A DNA stretch of 64,000 bases from Trichaptum fuscoviolaceum (taxonomy: Eukaryota > Basidiomycota > Agaricomycetes > Hymenochaetales > Trichaptaceae): positions 496,001-560,000 of the forward strand of contig CAJSYZ010000007.1 in NCBI GenBank assembly GCA_910574455.1, in the 5' to 3' direction. The translations under genes and the position numbers were made by a program. Position 1 is the first letter of the stretch; the number at the start of each line of letters is the position of its first letter. The notes beneath the pieces were generated by a model. It was not told the origin of the DNA, did not search any database, and saw only the letters and a list, made by a program, of their open reading frames with translations. Shown here in pieces: positions 56,009 to 64,000 of the stretch.

Positions 56009-58839
56009 CGGTTCCCTCACGTTCGGTGTTTGCGTAGACGTTGAACTTGCTCTGTAGGAGGCCTTCCTCGTGTCCCGGACGAAGTTCTTGAAGGCACTAG
56101 GCGTGTCACCATAATGAGTGCCATTTTTGAAGAAATTGCGCGCCTCGAGCGTATCATCGTCAATACCTCGTCCAGGGCAGAAAGATTGAATGGAATGCGT
56201 TAGCAAGTATTCCGTCAATATCTTCATGTCTTTCTGAGTATCCGGTGAAGTATGTGAGGTTCCATTATGTGGGACCTCATATTCTTCTCCGACCCGTTTA
56301 AGGACACTGCGGAGTGCCCATAAACATAGACTCACGACTCGAAGCCATTCATCATTTTTATTAACACCCCGGGCCTGGTAGATTATCTATAATATATGTC
56401 AAACATGAGCACAATTCAGCAGATGTTGATGAAGCAAAAAAACACACCTTTATATAGAAGTTCTCATGCTCTTGGAGAAGATCGAGCTCCTTGAATCGAC
56501 CGGGTTTCCCGGACGTGTTTACCAGCCAGTTCATAAGATGAGCCTCCCTTTTTTCGTAAATAAGTAAGTCAGTTCAACGGACGGAAAAAAGGGGTGCAGG
56601 TAGATAAAAAAATACCTTCGAACTGGGTCCATCTGCTTCAATGTCTGCAGGGTCTCGAACAACGCATCCGCATATTTTGGCATTGAGCCAGTTCCCCTAA
56701 ACTCGACCATCCAATACGCAAGGACATTGAGCACCCGTCCGATATCTCCTTCTCGTATGGCTGTCTTGAACTCCAGTAAAACGAGGGCATCCGCATTGAA
56801 TAGAGAGATGTTCTCAAATACCAGATCGCGAGCTTCTTTAGGCTTTTTGCGCATTCTCTCCACACATCGACGTGACGCAATTCGAGCGTACACGCGTTCG
56901 GCGGTATTTTTGATATCTTGAATATCACTGACGTCCTTCACCCAGTCTGACAGCGAATCCTTGCCACATTCCAAGCGCCAGCCGTCGAGGATATTTGCTG
57001 GTAATGCAAATGTCAGAATGAGTTCAGTTAATGGCTGGAAAGGCGCAAGTTTCGACGCTTTCCAGCCACAAACCATCGGCCGTCGACAGAGCAACGAGTT
57101 CACCTTCCAAAGGGACCATAGTGCTCGTCCGAATGGCTTCCCCCAGTACTCGTTGCCAATCATACGAGTCCCAGCCATTTTGACATGAAAAAGGCCAAGT
57201 AATTTGTCGACCCACTTGCTAAAGTTATCGATAAATTCTTCATCGTACCTGCGCGCAGCGCATGCCTTCCAATTTTAATCCCGTAAGCTAATAGTCAATG
57301 AAGTGATATCAAACATATAAACTTACCTTATCTATTAAAGAATATGTCAAGAGATCCCCGGAACAAATTATTATACCGTGTCGGCGTAGATCCTCCGGGC
57401 TCATTCGCAATATTGAACAAATAATCGTTCTGATAATCTTGATGGTGCCATCTATAGAAGACTCGTCGATAGTAAGATAGGGAAGGGAGTGATGGACGGT
57501 TTTATGTACAGGTATGAGCTGCACGACCGGGGGTTTCGGGCCACCGCGAAAGCGAGTCTTCAATGAAGGATAATGCTGAAATAATATATCGATTATAAGA
57601 AATATCATTGACTCTTGAAGCTGTTGCGATTGTTGAACAGAAGGAAGCTCGTCTTGAGTATTAAAGTGTATGTTAGGTAGTCGATATATGCGAGGTGCTA
57701 GCGAAGTCGATTTGAGGTCGCCTAGACGAATGCCGATGAGTTCAATGATCGATGAAGTTGTCCCGGATATAAATTGAGATTTATTGGCCTCGCGCTGTTC
57801 AGAGACATCGTGTCTCAAACAAAGATTGTCCCAGTTGAGGAGAAATGGTGTATTCTTGACGAGGGATTGAATATGTTGAAGACGCTCTATTGAGAGGTCC
57901 TTGAGCTTCTTGACGGCCGTATTGTAGCACACGGACAGTCCTGCGTGATGCAAGACATTGAAAAGTGCCCTCGAAGCACCATTTGCTAAGAGCCAGAAGC
58001 TCATGACGACCTGAAATGCATTTGCACGCTCGCTGCGTGCTTGCGCAAGCATGCAAATGACTGTCGTATATACCTACAAATTATATGAGCTGAATACCAT
58101 TCCTCAAGACCAAAAAAACACGCACCAGATCCCGATTCCTTCGCAGTGACTCCCCACCCTGCTTAGACCTACGACTGGTCGATCGAAGGCACGTCCATAA
58201 CAGAGGACACCTTTCTTGCGTGCGATCCATAAGTCCGGACATTGAGAAGTTGGCGAGCAGATAGCTGAGATCTTCAGATGGCATCATTTCAGCTATAAGA
58301 CTTTGGCCTTCCTTCTCTGCCTCGCGTTCAACCCATCCCTCGACCCATCCCCGAACCATAACCGGACACCTCTTCTCCATCTCATTCAACAGCTTTCCAC
58401 CATGTTTATTTAAGGTCCGCGAGACGTGAGCCGACATTTGCTGCTCGGACGTCGTTAGGAGCGCATCCAGGAAGCCGTGGAGGGTCCAGTTGTTGCACTG
58501 GAGGAAGTCATTGAAATTGTTGAGAATTTCGACCGCAGTGGGCTTGCGGGCGCGGGTCGGAGGCTGCGGAACGTCTTCAAAGTCTATGTTGACGCTCGGG
58601 TGTGGAGAAGCTGATATCGCGAACACATTGTAAGGTGTCGCACTCGCTTTCGAAGGAGTCTCGAATTGTGACAACGCGCTCGAGCTGTTTGGAGTCGCGC
58701 AAGCTTCGTTTTTGCATTTTCGCTTTTTTATTTGCGGATACACTCGTTTCGCATTAAGTTCACCTGGAGTAAAAGGAGTGAATGTTATATTTTGATTACG
58801 CTCCCCTAATGGGCGCTTCAACGGTGTAGAATGCTGCAT
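55823..58839 (-). CDS. DUF6589-family protein, candidate RNase H-fold transposase
   Basis: Starts at 58839 with MQHSTPLKRPLGERNQ, then AVEILNNFNDFLQCNNWTLH and CPVMVRGWVEGWVERE, the usual DUF6589 N-terminal helices. Exon 2 has SERANAFQVVMSFWLLANGA and the block PFLLNWDNLCLRHDVSEQRE. It is followed by CSGDLLTYSLIDK, then FHVKMAGTRMIGNEYW, ILDGWRLECGKDS and NWLVNTSGKPGRFKELDLLQ. DUF6589 proteins are hugely expanded in agaricomycetes. The WDN and GDxLT aspartates could be catalytic residues of an RNase H fold; this is inference. The C-terminus is a Glu-Pro run encoded by a hexanucleotide repeat, then SDSEPEEITQEDLEGEDPEF. It converges on the helicase with a 159-bp gap. At least five introns; no stops or slips found, so it may be active. 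Confidence 0.72.
55945..56015. repeat. GGTTCT hexanucleotide microsatellite
   Basis: About twelve nearly perfect GGTTCT units on the plus strand, encoding the alternating Glu-Pro run near the C-terminus of the DUF6589 protein on the minus strand. Each unit is six bases, so length change keeps the frame. Confidence 0.9.
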
Positions 58840-59003
58840 AAATTAACTACGACATAAATACGACGTCGCGGTACATTGTAGTAGGAAAAGAGGCGCGTAG
58901 AGGCGCGCGACGCGACTATACCTGGCGCAAATCGCGTGTGACTTTCACGCTTGATCTGGCTTGCTCTCACAGGATTCGGGCAGAAACCGAGTCTATTCCT
59001 CAC

Positions 59004-59034
59004 ATGGACATGCATCCATATATGGACATGCATC
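59004..59034 (+). repeat. Subterminal 13-bp direct repeat at the right end of the element
   Basis: ATGGACATGCATC occurs at 59004-59016 and again at 59022-59034, 32 bp before the right inverted repeat. Subterminal repeats of this kind often bind the transposase in DNA transposons. Confidence 0.7.
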
Positions 59035-59065
59035 TATAAACGGTTGGTCTGAGGTGACTCAGCAA

Positions 59066-59088
59066 CTTCTGATTGAGTCATACCAGTC
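59066..59088 (-). repeat. Right 23-bp terminal inverted repeat
   Basis: Reads CTTCTGATTGA...CATACCAGTC on the plus strand, the exact reverse complement of 53238-53260. The following bases ATTTC pair with GAAAC left of the other end, with one mismatch. Confidence 0.9.
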
Positions 59089-59209
59089 ATTTCATCAATA
59101 ATTGCGAACGCTGTGGGTGCACAGCAGAGCCCGCTACCCAGGTTTTGCTTATTTCATTAGATTGAGGATGTATTAAAATTTTATTTATGATATATATATA
59201 TAATAATGA

Positions 59210-62060
59210 TTAAAATTTATGGTAGCTATTTGATAATTGGAAGAAAGGCATTCTATAGTTGCTGCTGACACTGTCCACAGGAATTGCCATGATGAACGCA
59301 AAGAAGTAGACTAAGTCATAGACGTACACGTCCGTCCGGGCCGTCTGCACCCATGTCAAGAGCATCCTCACCACACTCTTCATTAATGGCTTCAACATCA
59401 CACTCGTATGTACCTCACGACGCTCTGCATTAGCTCGAAACCCCACGCATGGAAATGAGTCTCTGCTGCACAACGGCCAGGATGGCCATAAACTGGTCGG
59501 TCTGCGCCATTTGCACGGCGTCTTGAGTGAGGAAGGCGCAAGAGGCGGACGAGGATGGTCATGAGCCTTTTTGTGCCCAGGAAGCTGACTGGAGGAGGAA
59601 GGGGAGGTTGGAGCGGTAATCCGGAGGAACATCAGAATTGTGGAGCTCGAGCATCTGCGAGAGCATTTGGAAGATGCACAGAATAAATTCTGCACAAAAG
59701 ACGAATTAGTTTCTGTAGGTGTCTGAAAAAAAGGTTGCTTACGATCAATGTCCTGTTGTAAAATGATTGTGAATGGACCAAATAGAGCCTGTTCAAATGT
59801 TGCCAATGTTTGACGCGATGAGCCGATGTAAACCAATGTATAAGTCGACGATCAGAGGCTGTTGCATGTTCTTCAGTTTCAGATACCTCACCTGATTGAA
59901 GCAGATATACTCTCGAAGATATATTGATCGAAGTTTGGATTGCTTGGGTTCTTGCAAATCGCGGCAAGGATAGCAACGAGACGGTGAAGCAGTCGTTCAT
60001 GGTCTGAGGCTATCGCTGACCGCGCGGTCAGAATAACACGCATAACACCTAGGATTGTTACAGTTATGATTAATGAGAGAATAGTCGCGAGACAATTGTA
60101 AACTTACATTTTATCAGATAGTCGTTTTCTGCAATTTTTTCCGGCGTCCCACCCGCCTCAATTTTCTTTTAGAGTAAAGTGTTAATGATTTCGGGTGCAA
60201 GCTCCCGAATGTCTTCCTGGTTGAAGCTGCTGAAACTTTCAGATGATATTCGCCGTAAGCAAGCGATTTACGCACAATAAGGATAAACCGCGCTTGATGA
60301 ACAATATCCGCTCAATGGTCGTCGCTGCATACGTATAGCATACGTAGTTCGGTGAGCGCAGATGCCGAACGAGAAGTGGAAGGACGGAGAGAAGTTGTTC
60401 TTTGGTGAGCTGCATAGTTGATTAGCGCTCGTCTTGCTTGATAGTTTGATATACACACCTGATTTCGGAATGAATACAAAAAGCGAATCGCGTCAACCTG
60501 AAGAATTGGATGCACTGAGTTTTCATCGGCCTGTACGTCCTCGTATATGTGCTGTGAAAAGAACTGGACGACATGTACAAGAGCATTCGTGTTTGTGACA
60601 CCTTGCTATTGATTGCCAATGTTATTCACCATTCCTTCTGAATGAACAGCTTCACTCACCTGCGATATTGCACCAACCGTTGCCACCGCCGTGAGCAGGT
60701 ACACACTTTCACCCTTCCTCTTCCAGCTCTCTTCAACTCCCTTCTTCCTGTTGTATTCCTCCAGTCCGTTACCCATCAACGTCACGACGACTTCGGTCGT
60801 CTCAGCCTCGAAAGCTGAGGCAACGAGCGCACGAAGGACATCGGCTGCAGCTTGACGCCGCGTGGTTCCCTCCGCAGTCAGGCCGCCGATGGACGAGGAG
60901 GAGGCCGCAAAAGAAAGGTCGACTCGGACATACTACAGAGGATCGTGCTCAAATCGCTCTGCTTCGTGTTCTGCGGGTCGAGATAGTTTCAGTAAAAAGA
61001 CAAGCGTATGAAAGAAAAAGTTTGCGCACCTCGTAATGTGACATTGGGAACGACTACGCCTTTGATCAAAACATTTATCACCTCCCTCTCCACAAACGTC
61101 GCCTCGTAATTTACTGACCGGGTGACCGTGCTGAGGAAGCGTAGGTCCCTGGCTGAGCAGTCCGTCATATGCAATTCCTGATCTCTGGCCTCCACCGAGA
61201 AGTCTCCACAGCGCCGTGACAAATGCCGGTACGGTATTCGAAGGTGAGGACCTCCGGGTATCGATGCAGATATAGCTCGATGAGCTCAAAGATCGAAGTT
61301 TTGATTTGGGTGGGGAAAGAGGGTGTCGTATCGTCGGGATCACCGCGTATGTTGAATGTTCTCGGGGTCCCAAGCAAGAAACCTTCAAAGGTGGGCGGCA
61401 GATCCTGACACGTCAAATACTAGTAGTAGAAGATTGACAAAAGCACAAACTGACCCTGCGCAATCGCTTTAATTCCCGACCAATTCAGCAGATTGGTGGC
61501 GGTGAGCTCAAAGTTCTGGAGGAAGGTGCCCGAGAAGCGGCTCGAAACAAAGTTGATCGTCGTGTAGAGCGAGTCCGAGCATGTTGAGGCGCGAAGATCG
61601 AGCGAGCGGTTTCGAGAACAGATATGTTTGTTGGATAATTTGCAGCGTCGGGTAAGAGTGATGAGACGAGCTGAACGATGAGATCTGCCCACTGCTCGGG
61701 GAAATCGTACTTTGCAACAATGGCCACGGCCTCTGCAACCTGCGCTCGTGATGTCTTGTCCACTGGACTCGAAAGCGTGATCATTGCAGGGACCAGCTTA
61801 CCCTTTAGTTGCGTCTTCTCTGCCTCAACCAACGGTGAGTCTTCACCCTCCCATCGCCGTTTGATCGTGTTCTTGAGATAGACACTGGCTGCAAGTCGCA
61901 CCGAATGGTCTTGGGAGGCATTGAGTATGAGTTGAACGAGGAAAGCAAAAAATCCAGATTATATAGATCGATAGTTTTTGTTCTGCTTGTTTGTGGTAGT
62001 CGGGGACGAGGCAGAATGCAAGGGCGACGAAGAGGAGGTCATAGTGAGGAAGACGATTCT
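59210..62060 (-). pseudogene. CSE1: Broken copy of CSE1 (importin-alpha export receptor)
   Basis: Read on the minus strand, the order of CSE1 blocks is kept. N-terminal FLVQLILNASQDHSVRLAAS, SVYLKNTIKRRWEGED and AKYDFPEQWADL are followed by SLYTTINFVSSRFSGTF, RGDPDDTTPSFPTQIKTSI, TRRQAAADVLRALVAS, HPILQVDAIRFLYSFRNQ, TFEQALFGPFTIILQQDID and DVYVYDLVYFFAFIMAIPVD. Lesions are many. The first codons are out of frame, with a stop before SGFFAFL near 61970. A slip near 61600 separates SIFAP from DSLYTT. Further slips lie in 61000-61220. An amber codon at 60933-60935 replaces the residue after DPL, and frames break again in 59400-59750. The last ~170 residues are absent; similarity ends around 59250, close to the transposon end. 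CSE1 recycles importin-alpha and is essential, so a working copy must be elsewhere. Confidence 0.82.
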
Positions 62061-64000
62061 CGGGGACATCCGAGACATTACTAGTATTCGGTTCCGAGGC
62101 GTCAACTGAAGTTGACTCACCGGATCTTTATATTCCCCGAGGACCGGTCCAGACCTTAAGTCACATGATAAATAAGGTTTTCCTTTTGAAAGGTGCAAGT
62201 CAGTACGCTATTAGAACCCGCTAGGGTGTAGCGGGAACAACACACAGAAATGACTGGCTTGCGAGTCTAGTCCTCGACGCTCGTCACAATTGCGACAAAA
62301 GAGCTTTCTACGCCGAAGACAACCCGGTAACTCTGCTCATTGCATCTGTCCCCTTGCGATGAGACGCTACCCCAATGAGCTATATCAGAGAACCCGAATG
62401 CTGGTATGGACTTGAGAGGTTGCCAGTGCGTTCATTGGAATTTCGATCTTGACGGACGTGTTGCCAGAGAGAGATTACCTCCTATACCCCTGATCAAACG
62501 TAAACCAACGACAGGCATGTAGGAGAAGGTCACGCTGCCATCTTACGAAGCACGTTTGATCAGGCGAAAAAGAGCAAAGATACCAGGTGGTTACGTCGCA
62601 TAAATTTCGGTTCCCCATTTCCAAGATGCAGACTGCAGAAGAACCGGCGCTTCGGATGTGATGATGGGTGAAAGGGTAGAGCTTCCCTAGATAACGGGCG
62701 AGGAAATTGGAGGTGAAGTGTCCACAAATTTCATCTTGCAGCACTAGAGGGCAGTAGGTTTATCGACTCTGCGAAATGATATGTCCGTCAAGCATTGTGT
62801 GCATATTTGCCATCAGGACTCATTTTTAATGATAACCTAGTCAACGTGGTCATCACTCTCAATTTTGACAGTCCAACGAAAAAAAGGTCATGATGATCAT
62901 ACGTTAAGTGTTGACAAATGTGCGCTGTCTGATAGAATTGATTGACTTGGTAAGTTGAAACAATAATACGCTGAGAAATCTACTCACCACTATGCTTTGA
63001 CCTGTCGCTGTCCCCCCGCTGAGCTACCCTCCCTTCGAGAAACCATCTGAGGTATCCCGCAGCCCTCAGAAATGTGCCACTCTTCCCAGTGCCTTCCTGA
63101 CCATCATCCTTGTTGCTATTGCTTCGCCCGAGCCCTTTAGCCTCCCTCTCGTCGGCATACCATCGTAAGTCCCAGCACTTGCCAGAACTGTTAATGATGT
63201 CAGTCGATCATATTCCGCTCTGTTGGCTTGGCTCTTCTTCTCAAGAAGGATCGCTTAAAAGGTGCATTGTGATCATCTAAGTGGGAGTGAGGAGAACGGA
63301 GACTCATCAGTCGTGACTTGTGCTTCACTGGCAAGTTGGTTTGAGTCCGGATCCTGCCGAGTCGTTGTCATTTGCTTTCCATCCGTCTGACTTGTTCGTC
63401 GATTCAGACTTTCAGTCACCATACACATACGATCACCACACACCATACGTTGCATCGTCTGCGTTATGAAGGTCTTGCTAAGGTATCGATGGTCGGTCGG
63501 ACGGTCAACTTGCCATTGAATAATACGAACTTTGCAGAAAATGTTAGGCTTGCTACCAGTACGGGGCGAGTTTTAAGCATGCTATCGCGATTTTCCTTAC
63601 CTCTTCGATGGTCGGCGTATACAGCGTCACTGCATCTCCGTACACAAGTATAGACCCATTGAATTATCGAGGGCTCGTGCTGGTGCGATGGCAGGATGGA
63701 AAGAATGGGTGTAGGCGGTAACATTTAGTACAACTCTGTGAGTACTCACCCTCTGATTCCCGCATCGTATACACTTTACTAATATATGAGGTTCTGCCGT
63801 TTTATTCAGATTAATTTCACGGACATACGTCTGTAAGATCGTACTTACGAGCTTCAGGTGACCACTTCTCACATTAAGTTTGTGCATCGGTGTGGTTGAA
63901 GGTTGACAATCTCAAGGACAGACTTCCACAGAATCCTGGCTTTTGAATCTAATCTGACCTTCTGATTGCTTCTTCATGAAATATATGTCGAGACTGTCTT
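62061..64000. other. Right edge of the window, no recognisable gene
   Basis: Nearly 2 kb with only short, overlapping frames. The longest coherent one (62475-62744, minus, 89 codons) contains no known motif. A strong hairpin with arms GCTCATTG/CAATGAGC lies near 62330-62390 on the minus strand. The right copy of the dispersed repeat lies at 63285-63415. Confidence 0.5.
63285..63415 (+). repeat. Dispersed direct repeat, right copy
   Basis: Collinear partner of 53099-53220: GTGAGGAGA, then the identical 15-bp block at 63348-63362, then ATTTGCTTTCCATCCGTC. The copies lie outside the transposon on either side, 10.2 kb apart. Confidence 0.5.

Larger units (their letters stand above)
53238..59088. 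mobile_element. Candidate DNA transposon carrying RecQ-like helicase and DUF6589 protein
   Basis: A 5,851-bp unit bounded by a 23-bp perfect inverted repeat (53238-53260 and 59066-59088; begins GACTGGTATG, ends TCAATCAGAAG). The match may extend outward as GAAAC/GAAAT with one mismatch. Inside lie only two genes, tail to tail: a RecQ-like helicase (+) and a DUF6589 protein (-). The ends carry extra structure: a 22-bp palindrome near the left end and paired 13-bp repeats near the right end. No target-site duplication could be recognised, so the insertion may be old or the outer boundary slightly different. Transposase function of DUF6589 is inference. Confidence 0.7.

Noticed and set aside
53238..59088. 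Helitron or retroelement interpretation of the helicase unit
   Set aside because: No Rep or reverse-transcriptase motifs, no LTRs, and Helitrons lack terminal inverted repeats; the helicase is RecQ-like and not Pif1-like.
62320..62400. tRNA-like A-box (minus strand TAGCTCATTGGGGTAGCG)
   Set aside because: No T-arm or B-box follows, the anticodon stem does not pair properly, and the same bases form a better simple hairpin (GCTCATTG/CAATGAGC).

Overview
The window looks like nuclear DNA from a mushroom-forming basidiomycete (Agaricomycetes). Genes are broken by many 48-90 nt introns with GTRNGN donors and YAG acceptors. The gene set is also typical of that group: Zn(II)2Cys6 regulators, F-box proteins, agaricomycete ubiquitin-like-domain proteins, MYND proteins, an EBP-type sterol isomerase and a DUF6589 protein. 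No rRNA, convincing tRNA, CRISPR array or bacterial operon was seen. All exon boundaries were placed by eye from splice signals, reading frame and paralogue comparison.

Layout. 1-970: 3' end of a Zn-cluster regulator. 2.2-6.8 kb: a Rif1-like gene. 7.4-9.5 kb (-): cyclopropane-fatty-acid synthase family methyltransferase. 10.4-16.4 kb (-): two tandem F-box genes. 16.9-17.8 kb: a small protein with four repeats. 18.0-19.7 kb (-): ubiquitin-like-domain protein. 20.2-22.3 kb: a decayed kinase-like locus. 22.7-23.5 kb: EBP sterol isomerase. 24.6-25.1 kb: small secreted Kre9/Knh1-like protein. 25.9-27.0 kb (-): UbiA prenyltransferase. 28.1-28.5 kb (-): a broken second EBP copy. 28.9-30.9 kb (-): pseudokinase-like protein. 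31.2-32.8 kb (-): FAD monooxygenase. 33.3-35.9 kb: a divergent MYND pair. 36.1-37.7 kb (-): guanine deaminase. 38.0-40.6 kb (-): Mon1. 40.8-41.5 kb: mitoribosomal mS41. 41.6-43.1 kb (-): second ubiquitin-like-domain protein. 43.9-48.9 kb: a second Rif1-like gene. 49.6-52.5 kb (-): two tandem ISG12/Ifi-6-16-like genes. 53.2-59.1 kb: a helicase/DUF6589 unit bounded by perfect 23-bp inverted repeats. 59.2-62.1 kb (-): a broken CSE1 copy. 62.1-64.0 kb: no recognisable gene.

The most striking item is the 5,851-bp segment 53238-59088. A RecQ-like helicase and a DUF6589 protein are arranged tail to tail, and the pair is enclosed by identical inverted termini with a 22-bp palindrome just inside the left end. 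This reads as a DNA transposon that pairs a candidate RNase H-fold transposase with its own helicase. A 3'-truncated CSE1 pseudogene starts about 120 bp beyond its right end.

The second theme is duplication. Rif1, F-box, ubiquitin-like, MYND, ISG12 and EBP genes are each present twice, and several copies or loci (EBP, CSE1, the kinase-like locus) are decayed. Both Rif1 copies keep the same N-terminal order of KEN box, RVxF and SILK motifs, so both may recruit PP1 phosphatase. Housekeeping genes (guanine deaminase, Mon1, mS41) sit between these accessory blocks.
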